A stretch of 60,898 nucleotides of DNA from Gammaproteobacteria bacterium (GCA_029881995.1 JAOULO010000016.1:1-60898), one strand, 5' to 3'; positions 17,310 to 27,037 are shown, numbered from the stretch's first letter. The notes: generated by a model not told the origin, from the sequence alone. A program made the numbers and translations.

Positions 17310-20300
17310 TTATTCTGAAGTACGGTGAATCCAATCTGCGCCAGGTGTACCCTGCAGGCTATCTAGATACGCATCACTGTTTATTTGTTTCATCATGTTC
17401 TCTGCTTCAGCAATCCGAAGATGCAGCTCAGCACGCTTGCTGGCCTCATCAGGTAAAGTCTCATCCAACATCTGCATCAAATACTCATGACTGGCGTGCC
17501 ATAATTCAGCATCGCGAACCTGTTTGTTGATTAAACGTTCCTTGTACCAGTCACTTTGCAAAAGATAATCACGAGTAAACATATTTCTGATATCAGGATC
17601 ATCGATGGTTTTACCTTCATAGTTACCCTCGGCCATGATATACAACAGGGCCTGCAATGGTGGACAGGCATCCCCGATACTAGCCTCCGTCAGAAAACCA
17701 TGCGCAACCCTTTGCTGGGCCTCAACTATATTATTGATACCATCCACATAAGCCGCCATATCCTGTATTTCTGGTTTAAGCATTGCCTCATCAAACACAA
17801 TCATAGGTGTATCAAAAATCTTGCCAAAATAGGCATGTACAAACTCTTCAGTAATACGGTAACCAAGCCGGCTGGCAAGCACCGCTTTTCCTTCGTATTC
17901 AAAATCTTCCAGTTTTTCAAGATATGAATTTGCAACAAGGAATTTAGGATCACGATCAGGAATTGGCAAACGACACCATATTTCTGGGATTAACATACTG
18001 ATGTCATGATCAATACGACGTTTATGGCCAATGTAACCGGCCGCAGATGAAAACCCTTCATGGCCACATAGGATAAAACTTACTAAAGCATTATTCAGGT
18101 CAGCAGTACTGGACAGGGCATTGAAGGGTCCTTTGGTCAGTGCCCCCTCTGATCCAGCACCCGTGGTAGAGGGTGACTTACCGGTCAGGCTACAGATAAA
18201 ATCCATAAACATTTCCGGCAGTTCCTGGTAATGAATTGGATTATAGACTGCCAGGGGTCGGATCCCTCTTTCCCTGTCACGGGGATTATTTCGTCGCCCC
18301 TGTAACACGGCATCAACAGGAAAATAAATCGGATCATCCATTGTCAAGCCTCGAGCCAGGCGGGTACAGGTCACAGCAAGATAATGATCTTTTGGGTTGG
18401 CCAGATCTGGACGTACCTGTAGATAACGCATGTTTGGAGAAGGCTTGCCGTTCACCAATCGAGGATGGGCCGATGAAACAAAATAACTGTCGATTGCCCC
18501 TCTGGATGCCCGGCTAATGAAATCGCGCATCGGTTTTGTATAGTGTTCAAAATTGACCACATCATTGACCAACTCAGTGGCATCGTCTGGATTCAAGGGT
18601 TCAAAATTGGAAATAAAGTTACTGTCGCCCGCAAGGTCTGCTTCGGTCTGTTTATCCATACCACGATGTATTGCGTCATCGGGCCGCTGGAACAGACGAG
18701 ACTCACAGTTTTTCACCAGCTTAATACTTTTACCGGCATAACTTTCATTCAGTCCTTTAACTGCACTGGCGGGGACTACAGTAGAAGCCGATATATCATC
18801 TTCCATCTGAACCTTACCGGCAGCAACAAAGTCCTGTCGTAACTTAAAGATTCGCCAGGTGCCATCGCTATGCGTCCCCACTCGCAGGTAACTGGCCTGC
18901 ATCTTTCTTCCCTTAAACTTGAGCTCATGTCCGGGTATGCCATTAACCTCATCAACGGAAAAATACTGACGCCATTGTTCCCCCCATGATTCCTGATAAA
19001 AACGTTTGATTAAATAGACCTGCGCTAGAATACGGCTTGGGATAGCTTCCAGCCACAGATTGTATTCATCGGTATACTCATGGGGAGATGGTGTCAGAAG
19101 TTTAATGACAGAACCCAGAGTGCGGTCGCTACTCAATAAACTGCGCACATCTTTACGCTCTGGATCACGAAAACGTTTGCTGTAGTCATAATTAAAAATG
19201 GCTTCAACTTCATCAAAGTCCTGTACCATATCTTCGACAAAAATAGGGCCAGAGATCATCAGGTCCTGGATAGACTTTGATATCTCAGATTTGCCCCCAC
19301 CCGATACGGTACTGGGTTTATGACAGAAGGTGACTTCAGCAAAGGTGCCAATCAAACGCCAGCTTGGTGCGGCATGGTGCTTTTCCATATGGACCCGAAA
19401 ACCACTGGGATAAACATAGGTCTGGGATGCGAGTAATTTGATCACCTCTGTCTTACTATTATGATACCAGCTCAATTGCATACGTTGCATATCAATGCGG
19501 GTGTCCTGGGGGATGTAAGCAATATCTGGATATTGTTTATCGACTGCGTAGCCTTCCGGTTGTAGTGCAATGGAGTCGCCCAATTGTTCACAGAGGGTTT
19601 GAAAGGTCTGACCACTGGTCACATAAATCTGATCTGGATAATAAACTTCACCGAGATTAAAACGGGGAAAAGCCAGTGCACCACCGGCATGCTCTTCCTC
19701 ACAACCACCAAACAGGTTCGCCGAGTAACTGATCTGAGATTTGATTTCTTTTTTACTATAACCGAAATAATTATCAGCGATTACCGTGACAATAACCCCA
19801 TCCATATCACGGCACACCACCTTGAAGGCCTGACCATCGTTATAAAGTTCATCATCTTTTTGCCAACACATACCATCGCGACGCTGCCTTTCAGTCGCAT
19901 TATCAAAATGAGGCAAACCCAGTTCTTTTTTCGTTAAGTGGGTGAGGTGAGGAGCCAGGATCACGCAACCGCTGTGGCCGGTCCAATGATGAATATCCAG
20001 TGCAGCATCATTCTCTGGCAGGAAGGGGTCGCCGCCATTGCCAAAGATCGATTCAACAAAATCCAGATTGGCCACCAGACTGCCAGGGACAAAGAACCTG
20101 ACCTCAAGGGATTTCTCAGGTAACACACCTTTAACTTCTGGCTGCACTACTGGTCGAAGTAATAAAGACACCCACATATTGATCGGTTTATCCATGCCAC
20201 TGGATATAGGCAGGCCCATAAACTCATCCGGTGGCTGTAATGCCGCCTGTAATAATTTTGCATAGACATTTACAGGTACCGCCCGTTTGTCCCAGGGCAC

Positions 20301-20765
20301 CGGCAGACCGCCTTCCACAATATGAAATACCCCTTTGGTTGTGCGTCGGTCGCTTTTGGGATTATGTAGTACGCCCTGCTTAACACGGTATGATGATAGT
20401 AAGGGTGATTGATGGTAATTGGCTGAGTAAGGCAAAGACATTTCTCTCGCCAACCCAGGCTGTTGCAGGGTAAAGGTTTCACCAGGCAGGTTAATCGTAG
20501 TATCGACACCATTACGTTTTAGATAGTCGTTAAGAAAATTTTGAATTCGCTGATCGGCAGGACAACGGTAATCAGCCAATAAGCGTCGATGCTGTCCATA
20601 GTTCTTTAATAAACTATCGGCCACCGTCAGATAGCTTCGATCGGTATTTAGCTGACAGGGATGCCCCATTGATGCCAGTTGTAGACATATGTGTTGTAAC
20701 TTGAGCTGACGTTCATCAATTGCCCTGCGTTCTGGTCGGGTATATGTCGGGGTATCTATAGTCAA
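17310..20765 (-). CDS. Large ~1150-residue protein, candidate PPi-type phosphoenolpyruvate carboxykinase
   Basis: Predicted soluble, no signal. Size and motifs resemble PPi-dependent PEP carboxykinases (about 1100-1200 residues), which interconvert PEP + CO2 + Pi and oxaloacetate + PPi. A P-loop-like VSGGGKSEISKS lies near residue 488; other striking blocks are GHSGCVILAPHLTHLTKKEL (about 270), GCEEEHAGGALAFPRFNLGE (about 365) and SLTGKSPSTTGAGSEGALTK (about 870). I recall this assignment from general family knowledge and cannot verify it. TTG at 20765 is chosen because TAAGAGG is six bases upstream; TTG at 20834 would add 23 residues but has no Shine-Dalgarno. Confidence 0.55.
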   Translation of the reverse strand: MTIDTPTYTRPERRAIDERQLKLQHICLQLASMGHPCQLNTDRSYLTVADSLLKNYGQHRRLLADYRCPADQRIQNFLNDYLKRNGVDTTINLPGETFTLQQPGLAREMSLPYSANYHQSPLLSSYRVKQGVLHNPKSDRRTTKGVFHIVEGGLPVPWDKRAVPVNVYAKLLQAALQPPDEFMGLPISSGMDKPINMWVSLLLRPVVQPEVKGVLPEKSLEVRFFVPGSLVANLDFVESIFGNGGDPFLPENDAALDIHHWTGHSGCVILAPHLTHLTKKELGLPHFDNATERQRRDGMCWQKDDELYNDGQAFKVVCRDMDGVIVTVIADNYFGYSKKEIKSQISYSANLFGGCEEEHAGGALAFPRFNLGEVYYPDQIYVTSGQTFQTLCEQLGDSIALQPEGYAVDKQYPDIAYIPQDTRIDMQRMQLSWYHNSKTEVIKLLASQTYVYPSGFRVHMEKHHAAPSWRLIGTFAEVTFCHKPSTVSGGGKSEISKSIQDLMISGPIFVEDMVQDFDEVEAIFNYDYSKRFRDPERKDVRSLLSSDRTLGSVIKLLTPSPHEYTDEYNLWLEAIPSRILAQVYLIKRFYQESWGEQWRQYFSVDEVNGIPGHELKFKGRKMQASYLRVGTHSDGTWRIFKLRQDFVAAGKVQMEDDISASTVVPASAVKGLNESYAGKSIKLVKNCESRLFQRPDDAIHRGMDKQTEADLAGDSNFISNFEPLNPDDATELVNDVVNFEHYTKPMRDFISRASRGAIDSYFVSSAHPRLVNGKPSPNMRYLQVRPDLANPKDHYLAVTCTRLARGLTMDDPIYFPVDAVLQGRRNNPRDRERGIRPLAVYNPIHYQELPEMFMDFICSLTGKSPSTTGAGSEGALTKGPFNALSSTADLNNALVSFILCGHEGFSSAAGYIGHKRRIDHDISMLIPEIWCRLPIPDRDPKFLVANSYLEKLEDFEYEGKAVLASRLGYRITEEFVHAYFGKIFDTPMIVFDEAMLKPEIQDMAAYVDGINNIVEAQQRVAHGFLTEASIGDACPPLQALLYIMAEGNYEGKTIDDPDIRNMFTRDYLLQSDWYKERLINKQVRDAELWHASHEYLMQMLDETLPDEASKRAELHLRIAEAENMMKQINSDAYLDSLQGTPGADWIHRTSE

Positions 20766-21125
20766 GGCAAACCTCTTAACATCTAAGTCAGTATTTAAAC
20801 TGGTTACAGGATTATGGGCTGGCCAATATAACAAACAGGATGGGGTTCGGCTATGTTGATTGAAATTCGGCTTATCCTAAAGATAATTCTTTATTTATTA
20901 ACAATAAGTACTTATTCCTAATATTAGAAATAACTGAATTGAATACATGCACCACTAATTTACTTCCGGCTTAAAGTAGGTCAAACCGGTATATTTAGGG
21001 GGAGATGAGGACAAGATTCCAGTTTTATCTGGAACAAGGAGTAATTGCAATAATAAATATTTCTATACAGACAAACAGCCCAGTCCCAGATTAATTTTTC
21101 AGGCTAGAACTGGACTGTCAAAGCA
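20766..21125. other. Intergenic region with palindromes, upstream of the 1151-residue gene
   Basis: 360 bases, mainly AT-rich. AATAAGTACTTATT at 20903-20916 is a perfect 14-bp palindrome immediately followed by CTAATATTAG at 20919-20928, also perfect; both could be operators for the leftward gene. TTCCAG-TTTTAT-CTGGAA at 21017-21034 is a 6-bp hairpin. No gene is visible here. Confidence 0.35.
21081..21117 (-). terminator. Possible hairpin terminator after the 190-residue lipoprotein gene
   Basis: CAGTCC(C)AG and CTGGACTG form an 8-bp stem with one bulged base, starting 9 bases past the lipoprotein stop. No strong T tract follows on the minus strand, so termination is uncertain. Confidence 0.35.
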
Positions 21126-21698
21126 CTACTGAAGTATATATGCCAAATCCGTTGCAAGCGTGTTCGTATCTGCATCATCAGCTGAATAAATTTTTATTGG
21201 TGTTGCCGTATCATCAACCACAAAAAACTCTAGTCCAGCTTCACCAACCGTTCCTCCAAAATCTGAATAGGCAGTGGTAGCTGTGACCATAGTCACTGAC
21301 TCTGTATTACTTAAGGAACCTGAGCCATCCGTTGCAGTTGGCGCAACCGAGGGGTTACTATCTACATCAACCCAACCAGTAATTGCTATATCGCTTGCAC
21401 TGGCTACTATCGTCCCTGTGTATCTCTGTATCCCAGACAGTGTTCCTGCACATGTGGTTGAACCAGTAAAGTCACTGATAACAAATGACATCACATTCGA
21501 ATCAAAGATGTACGATAACAACCTGCTTGTTGATCCAGATGTCGGAAAACAGGGCGTGGAATAAGTACCATTTAGTTTATATTTAACCCCTGATACTGTG
21601 GTTACCGAGGCGTTCTTTTTCTTGACTTCCGGGTCTTCGCTACAAGCCATTAACCCAATTGATAAAATGGCTATAATAAATGAATGGAATAATTTCAT
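21126..21698 (-). CDS. Putative lipoprotein of unknown function
   Basis: 190 residues. The signal peptide ends in L-M-A-C (Cys19), a lipobox, followed by an acidic, lysine-rich spacer. The body is rich in Ser, Thr, Asp and Gly, with two more cysteines, and looks beta-rich; I do not recognise a domain. AAGGAG precedes the ATG. It is a single gene, divergent from the beta-barrel gene at 21992. Confidence 0.65.
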   Translation of the reverse strand: MKLFHSFIIAILSIGLMACSEDPEVKKKNASVTTVSGVKYKLNGTYSTPCFPTSGSTSRLLSYIFDSNVMSFVISDFTGSTTCAGTLSGIQRYTGTIVASASDIAITGWVDVDSNPSVAPTATDGSGSLSNTESVTMVTATTAYSDFGGTVGEAGLEFFVVDDTATPIKIYSADDADTNTLATDLAYILQ

Positions 21699-21991
21699 TT
21701 TTCACTCCTTGAGCATGGGTGCTAATGAAATTAGCGGCTGATATGTGAAAATTTTTATCTTTTGTTTACAAAAACAAAATAAGCTCACAAACATAATGCC
21801 TATTAACTCACCCTTTTTACATGTTTATACGACAACGCAAAATTCTGTTTCAAGTTCCACTGAAATATGACGCTATTTCCCATATAGAACATGGTGTGAA
21901 ACATCTAATCCTGGCGAAATGCATTAGCAATTCTGGAATGGTGGATTAACAGGTTCACTAACTTAATTCTTACATCTCAAGGAGTTTGATC

Positions 21992-22603
21992 ATGAGATAC
22001 ATCACAACACTGATTTTCAGTTTTATTTTGCTTGGCTATAGCCAGACTTCACTGGCCGAACGGACCTTCTACATCGGTGCATCATATGGCCAGACCACAT
22101 ATGATACTGGAGTAACCAGCATGACTGGCACAGCCAAACTCGACGATGAAGCAGAGACATCCAAAGTCCTTGTTGGAATGGACGTAGGATATTTTGATTT
22201 GATTGCAGAGGTTTATTATGCCGATATGGGCAGTGTGACATTTACTGCCAACGCGGGTGACACCGTAACTTCTGAGAGTGGAGTAAATACCATACCCGTC
22301 AATGGCTATAAGGATGTTACAGAAAATACAGCGACCGGATTAAACCTGATTTATAAGGTTGATATTGTTTTTGGCAGTATCTATGCCAAGGCAGGTGCCA
22401 TGTACTGGTCTACCGAATCTGAAACCAGTATTGGTGGTGTTATCACGGAAACAGAAACTCAGTCCGGTGTTGATGCCCTGGTTGGGCTTGGCTATGAATT
22501 TTCATTCGCCCCTTTTACATCTTTACGAATCGACTATGAACAGACCAAGATTGATGAAGACCCGGTATCGACAATTTCTGCTGCGATTATTGTTAGCTTT
22601 TAA
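21992..22603 (+). CDS. Small outer-membrane beta-barrel protein
   Basis: 203 residues. A signal peptide ending in SLA precedes alternating amphipathic strands such as FYIGASYGQTTYDTG and FTSLRIDYEQTKI; the chain ends in SAAIIVSF, a typical barrel C-terminus with terminal Phe. Eight strands are likely, as in OmpA/OmpW-like barrels. ATG at 21992 follows AAGGAG at a 7-base spacing and is preferred to the TTG at 21986. Function is unknown. Confidence 0.75.
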   Translation: MRYITTLIFSFILLGYSQTSLAERTFYIGASYGQTTYDTGVTSMTGTAKLDDEAETSKVLVGMDVGYFDLIAEVYYADMGSVTFTANAGDTVTSESGVNTIPVNGYKDVTENTATGLNLIYKVDIVFGSIYAKAGAMYWSTESETSIGGVITETETQSGVDALVGLGYEFSFAPFTSLRIDYEQTKIDEDPVSTISAAIIVSF

Positions 22604-22629
22604 CTTTATCGACAACTAGTTCAATATTT

Positions 22630-22653
22630 AAAACCCGGTTTAACCGGGTTTTG
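22630..22653 (+). terminator. Rho-independent terminator after the beta-barrel gene
   Basis: AAACCCGGTT-TAACCGGGTTTTGTTTT forms a strong self-complementary stem followed by a T-rich tail, 27 bases after the stop codon. It is the clearest terminator in the window. Confidence 0.85.
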
Positions 22654-22754
22654 TTTTATTAGTACGTGCTAGAAAGGATTAATTATCAATAGTCAGACCG
22701 GGTCAAATTCCCGCTTAATCTAATGTGTGTAAATAAGAATCTGCCTTTGCTGTT

Positions 22755-23207
22755 TTAGTTCGCCTGAATGACGTACTGTAAAATCTCTACCACCTGTTCT
22801 GGGGTCTGACAGCTGGCATTGGCCGCCGCATCGACTTCTTTCAAAGCATGATTGAGTTCAGAGTCATGCAGTGTAATAACTGGCTTATCCAAAGCCGTTG
22901 CATAACCGGCATCAAAGGCGGCATTCCACTGGCGGTACTTGTCACCAAAACGCACGACCACCACATCTGCCTGTTTGATTAAAGTCTGGGTACGAATTGC
23001 ATTGATCCCGGCCCCTTTGCGATCGTGCCAGAAACTGTTTTCCTCAGCGCCTAGAATATCCACACCCACATCGTCACTTCGCGCATGGTCAGTGACAGGG
23101 GATGAAAAGATCGCATCCAGTCCAGCCGATGTTGCTCCGCTTTGAATACGATCACGCCAATCTGTATGTATTTCACCAGAGAGATAAACAAGCCATTTCT
23201 TTGCCAT
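22755..23207 (-). CDS. YtoQ family protein
   Basis: 150 residues, full length for YtoQ. VYLSGEIHTDWRD at the N-terminus, then FSSPVTDHARSDDVG and VVVRFGDKYRQWNAAFDAGY, are family signatures; the fold is a nucleoside 2-deoxyribosyltransferase-like Rossmann domain, and activity is undefined. It is soluble, transcribed leftward and 61 bases downstream of the helicase gene. Confidence 0.9.
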   Translation of the reverse strand: MAKKWLVYLSGEIHTDWRDRIQSGATSAGLDAIFSSPVTDHARSDDVGVDILGAEENSFWHDRKGAGINAIRTQTLIKQADVVVVRFGDKYRQWNAAFDAGYATALDKPVITLHDSELNHALKEVDAAANASCQTPEQVVEILQYVIQAN

Positions 23208-23268
23208 AATTATTTACCCTGGTTAACTATTTTAGTTTTGAAATTATACAGTGGCGTTTCACACAACT

Positions 23269-25017
23269 CTATTTACTCGCTTTTTTCTTTTTTGGTCTGG
23301 GTTTACTTGGCGAACGATTTTTTTTGCGAGCTGGAGGTTTGCCCCCGTCACGGGAAATTTTCAATTGCTGACCAGAGACCCAGACCTTTTGCAGATCACG
23401 AAAAATTTCCTTTGGCATTCCATCAGGTAAATCCACCAGGCTGTAATCATTCTCAATCTTGATATGACCGATATGTTTGCTATCGAGTCCGGCTTCATTG
23501 GCAATGGCACCCACAATATTCGCTGGCTTAACACCATGGCTACGCCCTACTTCAATTCGATAGGTCAGCATACCTTCTTCTGGCTTACCACGATCTCTTG
23601 ATTTACGTTCACCCCTGTCTCGTCCTTCTGGCCTGTCGCGTCGTTCACGCTTTGCCTTCGGTTCGCGGGCCTTCTGACTCTGTTTTGGTGGCTCTTTTAA
23701 TAATAATGGCTCATCACCCTGGGCAAGTTTAGCCAGGGCCGCCGCAACTTCAATCACAGGGATATTGTGCTCCTGCTGATAACTCTCCAGCAGTTCCTGA
23801 TACAAGCCCAGACCTTCCTCATCCAGAGTATCGGTGATCTTCTGTTTAAAGTTAGCAATTCGCTTGTCGTTCAATAATTCTGTGGAGGGCAACTCCATCA
23901 ATTCGATTTTCTGTTTAGTAGCGCGTTCAATGGCACTCAGTAAATTACGCTCCCGCGGGGCAACAAACAAAATGGCATCACCCTTACGACCAGCCCGGCC
24001 AGTACGACCGATACGATGAACATAGGCTTCGGTATCATAAGGAATGTCGTAATTGATCACATGACTGATACGTTCCACATCCAGGCCTCGGGCGGCCACA
24101 TCAGTCGCAATGACGATATCAATTTGCCCACCCTTGAGCTTTTCAATAATTCGTTCACGCTGCTTTTGCTGAATATCACCACTTAGGGCCATCGCGGCAT
24201 AGCCGCGTGCGGCCAGTTTTTCTTCCAGTTCGACGGTCATCAATTTGGTTCGCACAAATATGATCATGGCAGCAAAATCTTCTGCCTCCAGAATACGACT
24301 CAGGGCATCCAGTTTATGCAGGCCGCTGACCATCCAGTACCGCTGGCGAATGGAGGCCGCCGTGGTGGTCACCGTCTTGATAGTGATCTCAGCAGGATCA
24401 TTAAGATGTTGTTTGGCAATCTTGCGAATCACCGGCGGCATGGTGGCTGAAAACAGGGCAATCTGACGATTGTCCGGTGTCTGTTCCAGTATCCACTCCA
24501 CATCATCGATAAAGCCCATGCGCAACATCTCATCGGCCTCATCCAGTACCAGCGCCTTTAGCTTATCGAGTTTCAGCGTGCCCTTGCGCATGTGATCCAT
24601 CACCCGGCCTGGGGTTCCGACTACCACATGAACCCCGCGCTTCAGGGCACGGATCTGGTGTCCATATTCCTGACCGCCGTAAATCGGCATTACATGGAAG
24701 CCCTTCATCTTGGCGGCATACTTCTGGAAGGCCTCGGCAACCTGGATGGCCAGTTCACGTGTTGGCGCCAACACCAGCACCTGAGGGTCAGACTGAGATA
24801 AATCAATCCGCGATAAAATAGGCAGAGCAAAGGCCGCTGTCTTGCCGGTCCCCGTCTGGGCCTGCCCCACAAGGTCACGGCCAGCCAGCAACAGAGGGAT
24901 GGTTTCAGCCTGAATCGGCGATGGGGTTTCATAGCCCACAGCCTCAATGGCCTGAAACACGGGTTCAATTAAAGCGAGCTCACGAAAACTCTGCGGTATA
25001 GTAGATGAGGATGACAT
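23269..25017 (-). CDS. deaD: DEAD-box ATP-dependent RNA helicase (DeaD/CsdA-like)
   Basis: Carries the helicase core in order: Q motif SPIQ (33-36), Walker A AQTGTGKT (53-60), PTRELA, DEAD (159-162), SAT and HRIGRTGRAGRKG. After the core comes an Arg/Glu/Lys-rich linker, a DbpA-type RNA-binding domain (about 485-555) and a basic tail, as in DeaD/CsdA. The family remodels RNA in ribosome assembly and cold adaptation. The ATG at 25017 (582 residues) is preferred; an extension to 25104 adds residues with no homologous look. GC content is higher than in neighbouring genes, consistent with strong expression. Confidence 0.88.
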   Translation of the reverse strand: MSSSSTIPQSFRELALIEPVFQAIEAVGYETPSPIQAETIPLLLAGRDLVGQAQTGTGKTAAFALPILSRIDLSQSDPQVLVLAPTRELAIQVAEAFQKYAAKMKGFHVMPIYGGQEYGHQIRALKRGVHVVVGTPGRVMDHMRKGTLKLDKLKALVLDEADEMLRMGFIDDVEWILEQTPDNRQIALFSATMPPVIRKIAKQHLNDPAEITIKTVTTTAASIRQRYWMVSGLHKLDALSRILEAEDFAAMIIFVRTKLMTVELEEKLAARGYAAMALSGDIQQKQRERIIEKLKGGQIDIVIATDVAARGLDVERISHVINYDIPYDTEAYVHRIGRTGRAGRKGDAILFVAPRERNLLSAIERATKQKIELMELPSTELLNDKRIANFKQKITDTLDEEGLGLYQELLESYQQEHNIPVIEVAAALAKLAQGDEPLLLKEPPKQSQKAREPKAKRERRDRPEGRDRGERKSRDRGKPEEGMLTYRIEVGRSHGVKPANIVGAIANEAGLDSKHIGHIKIENDYSLVDLPDGMPKEIFRDLQKVWVSGQQLKISRDGGKPPARKKNRSPSKPRPKKKKASK

Positions 25018-25212
25018 AAGGGGTATTACCTGGTTTAGCCGGATCGACCGGAAGAAAGAATTTACGGGGATGGGAAGTATACGTAGGAATGGAGGGTTTT
25101 GCACTGATTATTTTTTAACCAGTTGGTCTTTTAGCCGTTTACAACTGATTCACGTGAAGCTTACTTTCCAACCAGAGTTCACTATTTCCGTTTATTATCA
25201 ATTACCAAGCTA

Positions 25213-25857
25213 TCATTCTGGATAGATAAGCCCAGTCCCCCCTAGACCACAGTAACCATTAGGGTTCTTCGCCAGGTACTGCTGATGGTAGCCCTCAGCA
25301 AAGTAAAACTCCGGCGCAGTGATAATTTCAGTGGTAATGGCAGGATAATCGGCCTGACTCAGTAACATCTGATAACGATCCCTGCTGGCCTCTGCCTCAA
25401 GCTGCTGCTCCTTACTATAGGTATAAATACCAGAACGATACTGGGTACCCCGATCATTACCCTGGGCCATCCCCTGAGTAGGATCATGACTCGCCCAGAA
25501 GGCCTTGAGTAACTGGGAATAAGTCAGCTCGGACGAATCGAATACTACAAAGACCACCTCGTTGTGTCCGGTCATCCCGGAACAAACTTCCTCGTAGCCA
25601 GGATTGGGGGTCAGACCTGCCGCATAACCGACTGCTGTGACATAAACTCCTTCCAACTGCCAGAATTTACGCTCGGCCCCCCAAAAGCAACCGAGGCCAA
25701 ACATAGCCTGGGACATACCTTGCGGATAGGGAGGAAACATACTGTGACCATTTACAAAGTGTTCTGACTCTAATTGCATGGGCTGAGCTCGACCTGGCAG
25801 GGCCTCATCAGCTGAAGGTATAGTCAGAGGTTTGTTGTGCTGGAACATGGTGGGCAT
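25213..25857 (-). CDS. msrA: Peptide methionine sulfoxide reductase A
   Basis: 214 residues, close to the E. coli protein including the N-terminal extension [12 protein letters not shown]. The catalytic GCFWG is intact, with [12 protein letters not shown] and, near the end, YCGLGGTGL. The resolving Cys of GYCG is present but the second C-terminal Cys of E. coli is absent. It repairs Met-S-sulfoxide using thioredoxin. It is a single gene beside the RNA helicase. Confidence 0.96.
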   Translation of the reverse strand: MPTMFQHNKPLTIPSADEALPGRAQPMQLESEHFVNGHSMFPPYPQGMSQAMFGLGCFWGAERKFWQLEGVYVTAVGYAAGLTPNPGYEEVCSGMTGHNEVVFVVFDSSELTYSQLLKAFWASHDPTQGMAQGNDRGTQYRSGIYTYSKEQQLEAEASRDRYQMLLSQADYPAITTEIITAPEFYFAEGYHQQYLAKNPNGYCGLGGTGLIYPE

Positions 25858-25918
25858 TTAGCCAAAGACAGTGGCAATAATCAACCATTGCGAATTTAAG
25901 TTAATACAGAGGGTAAAG

Positions 25919-26191
25919 TCAGGCAATTTCCTGTTTGTTAACACGCACCTGTATACGAGCTTTAAAGGGAAACACGATGATATTCGACTGTTTTCTAACT
26001 TCACTTAAAAAGAGCTTCCCTGCACGATAACCTTCCCTGAAGGATAATTTTAAATGTTCGCATCGCGTGAGCTGACTTCCGTGCAAGGCATGAATGAAAC
26101 CCTTTCTAAAACTGTCCTTATTTAGATAAAAGGGTATCTTTATCCCCACATCTTCCGGTTTGGGGTAAGCGTGTTTCATGCCTGCCTCCAT
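25919..26191 (-). CDS. Small basic protein, possibly ribosome modulation factor-like
   Basis: About 90 residues. The segment FRKGFIHALHGSQLTRCEHL with a following FREGYRAGKLF resembles ribosome modulation factor (hydrophobic-G-F/Y-x-A-G, a Cys, then W/Y-R-x-G). The tail is basic. The similarity is weak and based on spacing, so the assignment is tentative. ATG at 26191 has AGGAAG at 7 bases; ATG at 26179 has GGAGG at 5 bases and is an equal alternative. An upstream ATG at 26209 has no site. Confidence 0.45.
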   Translation of the reverse strand: MEAGMKHAYPKPEDVGIKIPFYLNKDSFRKGFIHALHGSQLTRCEHLKLSFREGYRAGKLFLSEVRKQSNIIVFPFKARIQVRVNKQEIA

Positions 26192-26400
26192 GTTTATTCT
26201 TCCTAACATAGATTACGGACAGAAAAAAAATTTCTTGAATTAACGAAGTAACTGCACAAATTTGGTGCAATTTTTAACTAATTTGTTGGAATGGCTGATT
26301 TTAGAATGACAATTTGTAAGGTGGTAGGAGCATATTTTTATTTGAAATATCACGTGATGATATTGATGAATTCGGTGATGCTTCGCATGAAAAGTGATAG

Positions 26401-26429
26401 CGGCATAACCATCAAACTCGGTTATGCCG
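26401..26429 (-). terminator. Strong stem-loop downstream of the 199-residue barrel gene
   Basis: CGGCATAACC-ATCAAACTC-GGTTATGCCG is a perfect 10-bp inverted repeat with a 9-base loop, starting 9 bases after the stop of the gene to its right. The T tract that follows is weak (CTATCACTTTTC on the minus strand), but placement suggests a terminator or mRNA-stabilising hairpin. Confidence 0.6.
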
Positions 26430-26437
26430 AATCAAAT

Positions 26438-27037
26438 TTAGAGATAAACCCCTACAATAACCCCAACACTACTACCATCATATGTTTTACCGGTTGACTC
26501 AGATTCATATTCAATATTGGTATAACGTCCACCGACATAACCCCCTTCGCTAAAGAAATAGCGAAAATCAGCGATTACACCAAGCGCGTTCTTAAACTTT
26601 TCTGTACTGGAACCAAGGCTGGCCAGATTCGCCTCATACTCAACATTCATGTGATAAGTCAATCCAGCACCAAAATGCCAGTCTTCCTTTTTAAACATTA
26701 CCAAGCCATTTAGTGGGCTACGACTAAAGGTAAACTCTACTTCTTCACCCGTTGAAACAAGTCGTCCCCTAACCCCATCAATCTTACTTCCATATGTTAC
26801 AACTGCTTCTATATCCTCCTGAACATCAAAACGTACACCAAAACCCAGCGAAAAACCCGAGCCAGCTTTTATTGTCTCTGACTCCCCATTAACAGACGGA
26901 ATTGTTCTTATAGTATCTCCACCATTGTGATAACCCCCTTCAATCACAAACAACGCATCGGGATCTCTTTCTTCTGCAATAACAGACACACTTGATAAAA
27001 ATGCTGTAACTAAAACAAACAATCTAAACTTACTCAT
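26438..27037 (-). CDS. Beta-barrel-like envelope protein, paralogue A
   Basis: 199 residues: signal peptide ending in VIA, then amphipathic strands and a terminal SSVGVIVGVYL. It aligns along its length with the 188-residue gene at 27304: both have I-E-G/A-G-x-H-x-G-G-D-T near the start, Gly-F-S-L/V-G-F in the middle, HMN, and GRYTNIEYE against GRYTSIEYE. They are tandem paralogues of a small outer-membrane barrel family with no assigned role. AAGGAGT precedes the ATG. Confidence 0.68.
   Translation of the reverse strand: MSKFRLFVLVTAFLSSVSVIAEERDPDALFVIEGGYHNGGDTIRTIPSVNGESETIKAGSGFSLGFGVRFDVQEDIEAVVTYGSKIDGVRGRLVSTGEEVEFTFSRSPLNGLVMFKKEDWHFGAGLTYHMNVEYEANLASLGSSTEKFKNALGVIADFRYFFSEGGYVGGRYTNIEYESESTGKTYDGSSVGVIVGVYL

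Noticed and set aside
26253-26269. Weak hairpin TGCAC-N7-GTGCA followed by AATTTTT
   Set aside because: The 5-bp stem is too short, and it lies upstream of the small basic gene rather than after a gene on that strand.
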